Assembly: GCA_009839485.1 (NCBI GenBank)
Contig: VXPQ01000018.1
Span: 62,001-126,000, forward strand
From: Bacteroidetes bacterium SB0662_bin_6
GTDB taxonomy: Bacteria > Bacteroidota > Rhodothermia > Rhodothermales > VXPQ01
Length of the DNA stretch: 64,000 nucleotides
Direction: 5' to 3'
The notes under the pieces are model-generated. The model saw only the letters and a list, made by a program, of their open reading frames with translations, had not been told where the DNA came from and made no database searches. Below, piece after piece: positions 8,773-15,632 of the stretch (positions are counted from its first letter, which is position 1; each line of letters begins with the position of its first letter). Made by a program: the position numbers and the translations under genes.

Positions 8773-9946
8773 ACGCTGCCAGCCATTTCTTGTCGCCTTG
8801 ATTTTGTTATTCGGCCTGTTTTCCTGTACGCAGCAAGGCGAAGACATACCTGCTGCAGAGGGATCGGCCGTTCCTCGAGGATTTACCATCCCGCTGATCG
8901 ATCTGGCGGACGAGACGCACCGGCAGGTGATGGTCGACAAGGAAGAAGGACAGTACCTCGGCCACCCAACGACGGTCCTGCTCGAAGATGATCGGACCAT
9001 CATCACGGTCTACCCGAAAGGGCATGGCGGCGGCGCCATCGTAATGAAACGGAGCACCGACGGCGGCCTCACCTGGAGCGACCGCCTGCCGGTGCCCGAC
9101 AGCTGGGCCACTTCCCGCGAGGTTCCTACGATTCACCGCGTCGTTGATCCGGCCGGCGTCAAGCGGCTGATCCTGTTCTCGGGTCTTCATCCGATCCGCA
9201 TGGCTGTTTCCGAAGACGACGGGACCACCTGGAGCGAACTCGAACCCATCGGCGACTTTGGCGGCATCGTTACCATGGGGTCGGTCGAGCGGCTGAAGAA
9301 TGGCGATTACATGGCGCTTTTTCACGATGACGGGCGTTTCATCGGCCCGGAGGATCAGGAGCAGGACCCGCCCGTTTTCCACGTCTACAAAACGCTCTCT
9401 CAAGACGGTGGCCTGACATGGTCGGCGCCGGAAGTCATCGCTACGCATCCGACGGCGCATTTGTGCGAGCCCGGCCTTGTCCGCTCGCCCGACGGCGACC
9501 AGATCGCTTTGTTACTGCGCGAAAACAGCCGCACCCTGAATTCCTTCATCATGTTTTCCGACGATGAAGGCCAGACCTGGAGCACGCCTCGCGAGGCGCC
9601 TGGCGCGCTCACCGGAGACCGGCACACGGCCAGGTATGGTCCCGATGGCCGCCTTTTCATTTCCTTCCGCGACACGGCGCATGAGACGCCGACACAGGGT
9701 GACTGGGTCGGCTGGGTAGGTACCTACGAGGACCTTGTCGAGGGGCGCGAAGGCCAGTACCGCGTGCGCCTGATGGACAACAAACACCAATGGGATACCG
9801 CCTATCCCGGCGTGGAGGTGCTTCCCGACGGCGTGTTCGTCGTAACGACCTACGGCCATTGGGACGAAGGCGCGGAACCCTATATCGTCAGCGTCCGCTT
9901 TACGCTCGACGAGTTGGATGGTAAAGCGGAGGCGATGCAGGGGTAG
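8765..9946 (+). CDS. BNR/Asp-box sialidase-like lipoprotein (exo-alpha-sialidase family)
   Basis: Starting at ATG 8765 gives 'MHRRCQPFLVALILLFGLFSC', a lipoprotein signal with Cys 21 in an LFSC lipobox. AAGAAGG lies 8 bases upstream, which is why this start is preferred over in-frame upstream codons (8717, 8747). The mature part, about 370 residues, has four Asp boxes (SxDxGxTW): 'STDGGLTWSD', 'SEDDGTTWSE', 'SQDGGLTWSA' and 'SDDEGQTWST', the repeat of six-bladed sialidase/neuraminidase-like propellers. It is probably anchored in the outer or inner membrane and releases or binds a sugar. Whether it is a true sialidase cannot be decided, because the Arg triad is not certain by eye. It overlaps the ARMT1 gene by 8 bases, so it closes this operon. 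Confidence 0.8.
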   Translation: MHRRCQPFLVALILLFGLFSCTQQGEDIPAAEGSAVPRGFTIPLIDLADETHRQVMVDKEEGQYLGHPTTVLLEDDRTIITVYPKGHGGGAIVMKRSTDGGLTWSDRLPVPDSWATSREVPTIHRVVDPAGVKRLILFSGLHPIRMAVSEDDGTTWSELEPIGDFGGIVTMGSVERLKNGDYMALFHDDGRFIGPEDQEQDPPVFHVYKTLSQDGGLTWSAPEVIATHPTAHLCEPGLVRSPDGDQIALLLRENSRTLNSFIMFSDDEGQTWSTPREAPGALTGDRHTARYGPDGRLFISFRDTAHETPTQGDWVGWVGTYEDLVEGREGQYRVRLMDNKHQWDTAYPGVEVLPDGVFVVTTYGHWDEGAEPYIVSVRFTLDELDGKAEAMQG

Positions 9947-10032
9947 GCTTATTCGCCGGTTCATGGCGCGCCGCTGTAATGCGACAGCTCTTGGCGTCTT
10001 CCCTTCCCGAATAGCCACACATTCAGAAATCC

Positions 10033-10578
10033 ATGCCGAACAAACACAAGGTATTTGCCATGATCGTTCCCTTCGTGCTGGCGTTTTCCGCCGGGCCCTC
10101 TTCTGCGCAGGATCAGGACTACAACCCCGAAGCGCGCCTCGCCGAACTGGGTATTACGCTGCGCAAGGCGTCTTCGCCCGTCGCCAATTACGTCAATGCC
10201 GTGCAAACGGGGGATCTGCTGTACCTGTCCGGGAAAGGGCCGCTGCGTCCCGACGGGACGCTGGTGACGGGTAAGGTCGGCGCGGACCTGTCCGTCGAAG
10301 AGGGGTACGAGGCGGCCCGGCTGACGGGAATCCAGTTGATCGCCACGATGAAGGACGAACTCGGGGACCTGAGCCGCGTCCGGCGTGTCGTCAAGGCGCT
10401 GGGCATGGTGAACGCCGCCCCGGACTTCGGAGCTCATCCTGCAGTCATCAACGGATTCTCGGACCTGATGGTGGAAGTTTTCGGCGACAGGGGTCGTCAT
10501 GCCCGGTCCGCCATTGGCATGGGCTCGCTGCCGGATAACATTGCCGTGGAGATCGAGGTGATTGTGGAGGTGGAGTAG
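10033..10578 (+). CDS. RidA/YjgF/UK114 family protein with signal peptide
   Basis: A 181-residue protein. Residues 1-25 ('MPNKHKVFAMIVPFVLAFSAGPSSAQ') form a Sec signal peptide ending SSA-Q. The rest is a RidA fold with 'ANYVNAVQTGDLLYLSGKGPLRPDG' near its start and 'VNAAPDFGAHPAVINGFSDLMVEVFGDRGRHARSAIGMGSLP' at the end; the latter includes the conserved Arg of the family (ARSAIG). Cytoplasmic RidA hydrolyses reactive enamines and imines. The exported subgroup is uncharacterised, so a periplasmic role is open. It stands alone between the sialidase gene (86 bases upstream) and the Uma2 pair on the other strand. Confidence 0.85.
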   Translation: MPNKHKVFAMIVPFVLAFSAGPSSAQDQDYNPEARLAELGITLRKASSPVANYVNAVQTGDLLYLSGKGPLRPDGTLVTGKVGADLSVEEGYEAARLTGIQLIATMKDELGDLSRVRRVVKALGMVNAAPDFGAHPAVINGFSDLMVEVFGDRGRHARSAIGMGSLPDNIAVEIEVIVEVE

Positions 10579-10631
10579 GGGAAAGCTCCTGTGCATGAAC
10601 AAGCATGCCGGTCCGGGATGCCGGGTAGCCC

Positions 10632-11228
10632 CTACCCCTCGAACAACTCCCTCACCTCCAATACAAATCCGGGCAATACCTCCGGATCTTCAAGGCGGTC
10701 CCCGTCCCGGAAGATTGTTTTTGACCCGTTCGCCCGGTGAATGGTCACGGTGCGCGTCTTCGGGTCCACCATCCATACGCGCAGCGCCCCGGCGTCGAAG
10801 TAATCGCGCATCTTTTCGCGCATGGCTCCGGGTCTGTTCGATGGGGAGAGTACTTCAACCGCTACGTCTGGCGCTCCACGTATCCAGTTGCCGGGTTCGC
10901 CTTCCCGGAATCGTCGGTCGAGCAGCACGGCCACATCCGGTCCCCGCACGGTCGCCGGACGGTCGCTGATAATAAAACCGGTTTCCGCGAAAACCTCGCC
11001 TTGCCCGAACGCTTCCATCCAGTTGCCCAGGCGCCGCGCCAATATGCTTTGGCTGCGCCCATGCGACCAGCCGGGAAGCGGTTCCCGGATGACGATGCCC
11101 CGGAAGAGTTCGGAGGAATATCCGTCATCCGGCTCGTCGAACCGCGCATATTCCTCCACCGTCATGGGTTCGGGCGGGGCAGGGCTTTTTCCGGTTCGCA
11201 CGCGGGTTGAGGTTCTTACGGTCGTCAT
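10632..11228 (-). CDS. Uma2 family endonuclease (DUF820), downstream copy
   Basis: About 198 residues. The Uma2/DUF820 family has a PD-(D/E)XK-like fold; visible motifs are 'MTVEEYARFDEPDDGYSSELFRGIV', 'GPDVAVLLDRR' (metal Asp), 'APDVAVEVLSPSNRPGAMREKMRDYFDAGALRVWMVDP' (acidic residue and Lys). ATG 11228 is chosen because it begins 4 bases after the stop of the paralogue upstream and the resulting N-terminus 'MTTVRTSTRVRTG' aligns with that paralogue. The family is widespread and often multiplied in genomes, with unclear roles (nuclease, possibly mobile-element or defence associated). The last 200 bases are almost identical to those of the upstream copy, implying recent duplication or gene conversion. 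Confidence 0.85.
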   Translation of the reverse strand: MTTVRTSTRVRTGKSPAPPEPMTVEEYARFDEPDDGYSSELFRGIVIREPLPGWSHGRSQSILARRLGNWMEAFGQGEVFAETGFIISDRPATVRGPDVAVLLDRRFREGEPGNWIRGAPDVAVEVLSPSNRPGAMREKMRDYFDAGALRVWMVDPKTRTVTIHRANGSKTIFRDGDRLEDPEVLPGFVLEVRELFEG

Positions 11229-11232
11229 GGGC

Positions 11233-11832
11233 CTATCCCTCAAATAATTCCTCCAGCTCCAACTCGAATCCCGGCAGTACCTCCGGGTCTTCGAGACGGT
11301 CCCCATCCCGGAAAATTGTTTTTGACCCGTCCGCCCGGTGTATGGTCACGGTGCGGGTCTTCGGGTCCACCATCCATACGCGCAGCGCTCCGGCCTCGAA
11401 GTAATCGCGCATCTTTTCGCGCATGGCTCCCGGTCTGTTCGATGGGGAGAGTACTTCGATCGCTATTTCAGGCGCTCCCTGCGCCCAGTTCCCTGGCGTG
11501 TTTTCCCAGGATACCGGTTCGAGGAAAATGCAAATATCCGGTCCCCGGACAGTCGCGGGGGTCATGCGGATAATGCAACCCATATCCACTGCCACCTTGC
11601 CACGTCCGGTTTGGCGCACCCAGTTTCCGAGGCGCCACGCCAGATCGGCTTGCAGGGATCCGTGCGGATAGCCCGGACTGGGCTCTTGCACCATGAGTAC
11701 GCCCCGAACCAGTTCGTACTTGTATCCGTCCTCCGGCTCCTCGAATCGGGCGTACTCCTCCACCGTCATGGGCCGGGGCGGAACAGGATCCGTACCGATT
11801 CGCGCACGGATTTTGGTCATTACGGTCGTCAC
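11233..11832 (-). CDS. Uma2 family endonuclease (DUF820), upstream copy
   Basis: About 199 residues, paralogue of the next gene on this strand. It has the same motif order: 'MTVEEYARFEEPEDGYKYELVRGVL', 'GPDICIFLE', and 'APEIAIEVLSPSNRPGAMREKMRDYFEAGALRVWMVDP'. The preferred start is GTG 11832, since GGAGG lies 7 bases before it and the product (M/V)TTVMTKIRARIG lines up with MTTVRTSTRVRTG of the paralogue. The ATG at 11838 is too close to that ribosome site. The two genes are 4 bases apart and surely co-transcribed. Homologous halves differ most in the N-terminal 120 residues and least in the C-terminal 70. Confidence 0.84.
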   Translation of the reverse strand: MTTVMTKIRARIGTDPVPPRPMTVEEYARFEEPEDGYKYELVRGVLMVQEPSPGYPHGSLQADLAWRLGNWVRQTGRGKVAVDMGCIIRMTPATVRGPDICIFLEPVSWENTPGNWAQGAPEIAIEVLSPSNRPGAMREKMRDYFEAGALRVWMVDPKTRTVTIHRADGSKTIFRDGDRLEDPEVLPGFELELEELFEG

Positions 11833-11993
11833 GAGCATACCTCCCTGCAAGAATGGTCCAATAGAAATGTCCGGCAGTAGAATAAAGCGCCTCATCCGGT
11901 CTTGTTTCCGACCAAACGGGAATAATTTGGATCGCCTGAATAGGGTTTCGAAGCATCGGGAGGTTCATACCATCCCGCAAGGTTCCCACCTCT

Positions 11994-13862
11994 CTATTCG
12001 CCATCCTCCGCCCGCACCAGCGCCACCCAATCCTTGCCGTCCGGCCCGGGTGGCGGTGCACCGATCGACACAGCGCCGTCTCCCTCGACATGCGCCACGC
12101 TGCCGGTTTGCAGCGCACCGCCTTCTGTCGGATCGTACCAGTGCACGGAGTAGTTGCCCGGAAGGATGTGCAGGGATATGCCCTCGTCATCCGGCGACGT
12201 CTCCGGCACATACACCGCATACATTTCTCCCGGCTTCGCCAGCACGTACCGGTCGCCCGGCGCCAGGCCGTCGTTCGGCGCCATTTCCCAATAGGGCAGC
12301 CAGGCGTCGAAGAAATGCAGGGCGTGGCGCACGTAATCCCAGAACCGGTCCCGGCTCCGGAAATCCTCCAGATTCAGGTCGTTGTGCGGGTGCTGGTAGC
12401 CGAAGTAAAACTCCAGCCCGGCGCCCCCGGCCATGAGATGCCCCCAGATGGTGCGCCGCCGGATGTCGCCGTGGTTGTTTTCCGGGCCGTCCGGCATGAC
12501 GCCGACTTGTGCATTGCCCTGTTCGTCGTTCGCGATCACCCATTTTTTGCCCGCCGCCGCCGAGACACGCCGCCACAGCAACGTATGCTCATGCACCCGG
12601 TTCCAGTGCGTTTGCAGGGAAATCCCCGCCAGTTCGGAAGCATTTCCCAGTAGAGGGGTGTACACCTCTATGTGCTGGTTGGGGTAGGTGTGTATCACGA
12701 TCGGATGGTCGTAGGGGTCCAGCGCACGAATGTACTCCGCATAAGACCGGATGTGGTACTGTTGCGGATCGTCCAGTTCTTCCCATATGTCGTTCTCCTC
12801 GCCCAGATTCCAGTTCAGGGCGAGATGGTGCCCGAAACGCGCCGCCAGTTCCCGGTAATACAACTTGCGCTCCGGGCCCAGTTCGCCGCCGTCCAGCAGC
12901 AGATCGTTTTCCGTTTCCTGTGTCTTGAAATGCAGGTAGAGGCCCAGGCTGTCGGCATGGGCGAAGATACGCTCCCACTGTGCGAGTTTGGAGACATCGT
13001 AGCGGTCGCGGGCGTCGTGCCGGATCCACGGCCACACATTTTTGCCGTCTCCCTCGACATTCATCGGAAGGAACGAAACGGCGTTGAGGCCTTCCGAGGC
13101 GAGATAATTCAGGGCACCGATGAGTCCCTTCCCTTTGCCGTCTTGCCAGACAGGATCTCCCTCGTTCCAGTCCCCGGTATGCGCTTCCCAGGTTTTGAGC
13201 GGAACGTCGCCCGCATGGACAGACGTGCCGTCGAAATCCGCGTAAGCCAGCAGGGTTTCCGGGCTGTCCGCGCCTCCTTTCACGAACCGGGAGCCGTCGT
13301 CGAAGCGCAAATAATGCTCTCCCACATAGCGCAGCATACCCTTGCCCCGGAAGCCCCGCCCGGTCTTGTCGGTCCCGGATACGGCAAAGGCGCCCTGCAC
13401 GCCGTCGAAGGACGTGGGCTCCCCGGCCAGCGGGTCCAGCCGGATCGCGATGTCGGTTCCTGTCCGGAAGGAAGCTTTCCAGGACCAGGCCCCGGTCCGG
13501 TGGGGCGTAAAATGCACACGCCACCGGTTCCCCGAATCGGCTCCGGTGTCCGCGGCGTTTCCGTCGGCGGCGAAGTAGCCCGGCGCGACGAGTTGGTCTC
13601 CCGTTTCCTCATGCCGGAATGTTACGTTGAGCCGGTAGTCGCGGAAAGGGTTCGGAGTGCCGGTTTCGGAGGCTTCCGGACCCTCGAACGTGATGCTGAT
13701 CGGATGATACAGCCTCTGTTCCCCGGCGATGACGGCCTGAGCCGATTGCTGCGCGGCTCCGATAGAAGGAGTGAATCCGAGCGCGAGGTAGCAGAATAAA
13801 AATGCTTTATTCCATAGGATCCGCTTGATATTATATGCATTATATGCTATCATATATGTCAT
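11994..13862 (-). CDS. DUF5060 domain glycoside hydrolase-like secreted protein
   Basis: The assigned start 13862 ('MTYMIAYNAYNIKRILWNKAFLFCYLALGF...') gives about 622 residues with a signal peptide ending near 'IGAAQ'. ATG 13853 is an alternative. Residues about 50-140 are a DUF5060 beta-sandwich ('FRDYRLNVTF', 'APGYFAADGNAADTG', 'WRVHFTPHRTGAWSW'). Next is a TIM-barrel-like region with 'GLNAVSFLPMNVEGDGKNVWPW', 'ALNWNLGEEND' (probable catalytic Glu region) and 'GISLQTHWNRV'. The end ('YVLAKPGEMYAVYVPE...GNYSVHWYDPTEGG') resembles the putative collagen-binding/beta-sandwich cap common in these enzymes. It should cleave a polysaccharide outside the cytoplasm; substrate is unknown. The 5' end abuts the divergent antitoxin gene, 16 bases apart. 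Confidence 0.78.
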   Translation of the reverse strand: MTYMIAYNAYNIKRILWNKAFLFCYLALGFTPSIGAAQQSAQAVIAGEQRLYHPISITFEGPEASETGTPNPFRDYRLNVTFRHEETGDQLVAPGYFAADGNAADTGADSGNRWRVHFTPHRTGAWSWKASFRTGTDIAIRLDPLAGEPTSFDGVQGAFAVSGTDKTGRGFRGKGMLRYVGEHYLRFDDGSRFVKGGADSPETLLAYADFDGTSVHAGDVPLKTWEAHTGDWNEGDPVWQDGKGKGLIGALNYLASEGLNAVSFLPMNVEGDGKNVWPWIRHDARDRYDVSKLAQWERIFAHADSLGLYLHFKTQETENDLLLDGGELGPERKLYYRELAARFGHHLALNWNLGEENDIWEELDDPQQYHIRSYAEYIRALDPYDHPIVIHTYPNQHIEVYTPLLGNASELAGISLQTHWNRVHEHTLLWRRVSAAAGKKWVIANDEQGNAQVGVMPDGPENNHGDIRRRTIWGHLMAGGAGLEFYFGYQHPHNDLNLEDFRSRDRFWDYVRHALHFFDAWLPYWEMAPNDGLAPGDRYVLAKPGEMYAVYVPETSPDDEGISLHILPGNYSVHWYDPTEGGALQTGSVAHVEGDGAVSIGAPPPGPDGKDWVALVRAEDGE

Positions 13863-13878
13863 ATTTCTGGAGATTGTG

Positions 13879-14118
13879 ATGCCTAAAAACCTGCAAGTTC
13901 GTAATCTGGACGAGGATCTGGTCATGCGTCTGAAACGCCGTGCGGCGCGCCACGGGCGTTCGGCGGAAGCGGAGCATCGTGAAATTCTGCGCCAGGCGCT
14001 TTCGGCGGAAGTGGAACCTGCGTTTGACGAATTAGCGGCTCGGCTGCGTTCCATGACAAAGGGGCGCTCACAGACCCCTTCAGAGGTGCTCCAACGTGAA
14101 GGACGGGAGGAACGGTGA
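13879..14118 (+). CDS. FitA/VapB-type ribbon-helix-helix antitoxin
   Basis: 79 residues from ATG 13879, which has GGAG 7 bases upstream. An upstream in-frame ATG at 13825 would add an unlikely hydrophobic stretch. The N-terminus 'MPKNLQVRNLDEDLVMRLKRRAARHGRSAEAEHREILRQAL' is the FitA-like Arc/ribbon-helix-helix DNA-binding domain: a beta strand with LQVRNLD, then two helices with the GRSAEAEHREIL turn. The C-terminal tail (about 35 residues, 'FDELAARLRSMTKGRSQTP') should wrap the toxin. It neutralises the PIN toxin downstream and autoregulates the operon, probably by binding the AT-rich, ATATATG-type repeats at 13833-13864 that also cover the start of the divergent hydrolase gene. Confidence 0.9.
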   Translation: MPKNLQVRNLDEDLVMRLKRRAARHGRSAEAEHREILRQALSAEVEPAFDELAARLRSMTKGRSQTPSEVLQREGREER

Positions 14119-14555
14119 ATCGCTTTGTTATTGATGCCAGCATTGCCATCAAATGGGTTGTGTATGAGGACGATTCTCTGAATGCCTTGGCCATTTTGCA
14201 GAATTTTCCTCTTTCATCTCCCGATCTTTTGATTGCCGAATGTTCGAACATTCTTTGGAAGAAGGTAAAGCGCGCGGAGCTTACCACCGATGAAGCGATC
14301 ATGGCCGCGCATCTCATACAAAGAGCCGATGTCGAACTGTTGCCCACGCGTCGCCTGATGGATGCAGCCACGCGTCTTGCAATAGAACTGGATCATGCCG
14401 CGTACGATTGTATCTATCTGGCGCTGGCCATTGAGCGAGATTGGCCTTTCGTTACGGCGGACGATCGCTTCCGCCGCAAACTGGCACAGGTTGCCGATGC
14501 GCGCGTGAGCCGGATTGTGCTTTCGATACAGGAGGCTCTGGCGATGCAGGCATAG
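14115..14555 (+). CDS. VapC-like PIN-domain ribonuclease toxin
   Basis: 146 residues starting with GTG 14115, overlapping the antitoxin stop by 4 bases (GTGA), so translation is coupled. The PIN-domain acidic residues are visible: Asp in 'FVIDASIAIKWV' (residue about 7), Glu in 'LLIAECSNILWK' (about 42), and the Asp pair in 'HAAYDCIYLALA' and 'FVTADDRF'. VapC-type enzymes cut tRNA or other RNAs when freed from the antitoxin. Full length and all catalytic positions are present, so the pair looks functional. 'IKWV' after the first Asp is typical of the FitB/VapC branch. Confidence 0.9.
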   Translation: MNRFVIDASIAIKWVVYEDDSLNALAILQNFPLSSPDLLIAECSNILWKKVKRAELTTDEAIMAAHLIQRADVELLPTRRLMDAATRLAIELDHAAYDCIYLALAIERDWPFVTADDRFRRKLAQVADARVSRIVLSIQEALAMQA

Positions 14556-14587
14556 CCAAGGCACCCTCAATCTTCACCCGGCCACCC

Positions 14588-15535
14588 TCACGCCCCGTTC
14601 CAACGCTCCAGCCCCAGCAGCCGCTTGCCGAGGTCGGTCAACTCGGCGTTTCCATACACTTTCTTTTCCAGTTCGCGCGGGTCGCCCGGGAAGGCAATGC
14701 CCTTGGGCGGTTCGCATTCGCGCCAGGAATGTATGCGCTGCTGGATGATATTCTCGTTGTCTTCGCTGGCCGGGTACATGGAGACGTACTGCGCCATCCG
14801 CACCCGATCTTTCGACGTGTTCGGACGGATTCCGTGCGCCTGCAGCGAATTCCAGATAATCAGGTCCCCGGCGCGCAGCGGGATGAACTGTACTTCGAAC
14901 CCGGTCGTGTCCGGCTGGAACGGGTCCCGGTCCGCAGGCTGCGTCTTGACCCATTCGTCAAAGGTGCGGAACAGTTCAGGGACGCATTGCAGTCCGCCGA
15001 CTTCCGCGTCCGTATCCACGAGAGACAGCACCCCCTGCACGTTCACGGGCAGCGGATCCTGCGAGGTGTCCACATCCCAGTGGATGAAGCCCCCGAACTT
15101 CCGCCCGTCCCGGTTGGGCGTGTTCAGGTTCGCCCGGTCGATGGTGACCCACAAATCCTCGCGGTCCCAGATGTCCACGTACGCGTTGTATACCCGGGGC
15201 GATTGCCGGGTGTCCCACAGGAGCTGGTGATTGTACACCTCCACCATACCCGAGTTGTTGAGTTCCGCCATCCCGTGCGCACGCCGGTCCGTTGCGCTCC
15301 ATGTGGACATGTCGTTGGGGTCCATTTCCTGAAATTCCCACAAAAAAGCCTTCAGATGCTCGACATGGTCAGGGGGGATGGCGTCGTGCACGATCACATA
15401 GCCCCAGGTGGTCCAGTGCTCCCAGTCTTCCTCGGAGAGAACCCGGAGGGGAAGCGTTTTTTCGATATCCTTGAGTTGGACGCCGAGCAGCGCCTGATTG
15501 CCCTCGTGATCCGGGCCTTTCATGGTTTCCTGCAT
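14588..15535 (-). CDS. Phytanoyl-CoA dioxygenase (PhyH) family protein
   Basis: 315 residues of the Fe(II)/2-oxoglutarate-dependent PhyH family. The facial triad is visible: His and Asp in 'GGFIHWDVDTSQDPLPVNVQG' (HxD) and the distal His in 'DLIIWNSLQAHGIRPN'. The 2-oxoglutarate Arg follows in 'RVRMAQYVSMYP'. 'GLQCVPELFRTF' lies between, as usual. No signal peptide, so cytoplasmic. In this lineage such proteins often accompany sugar or osmolyte catabolism, and the natural substrate is unknown. It is the last gene of the minus-strand set starting at 20582, separated from the PVC-type gene by 97 bases that contain the short family A repeat. Confidence 0.87.
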   Translation of the reverse strand: MQETMKGPDHEGNQALLGVQLKDIEKTLPLRVLSEEDWEHWTTWGYVIVHDAIPPDHVEHLKAFLWEFQEMDPNDMSTWSATDRRAHGMAELNNSGMVEVYNHQLLWDTRQSPRVYNAYVDIWDREDLWVTIDRANLNTPNRDGRKFGGFIHWDVDTSQDPLPVNVQGVLSLVDTDAEVGGLQCVPELFRTFDEWVKTQPADRDPFQPDTTGFEVQFIPLRAGDLIIWNSLQAHGIRPNTSKDRVRMAQYVSMYPASEDNENIIQQRIHSWRECEPPKGIAFPGDPRELEKKVYGNAELTDLGKRLLGLERWNGA

Positions 15536-15595
15536 GGGTTCCGGTACAGGTTTTAGTTGAAAAAATTATCGGGGAATAAATATACCCCACTTTAA

Positions 15596-15632
15596 GGATA
15601 TTCTGATGAAGTCTGCTTCGATCATAGTATCC
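15596..15632. repeat. Family A element, 37-bp miniature form
   Basis: Begins GGATATTCTGATGAAGTC and ends with ATCATAGTATCC, matching both ends of the 187-bp element with the interior missing. The first 27 bases align with 5645-5671 at about 22 positions. It is flanked by TTAA at 15592-15595 and 15633-15636, apparently a target duplication. The right TTAA contains the stop codon (TAA on the minus strand) of the PVC-type gene, so the element sits immediately after that stop. Confidence 0.7.
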
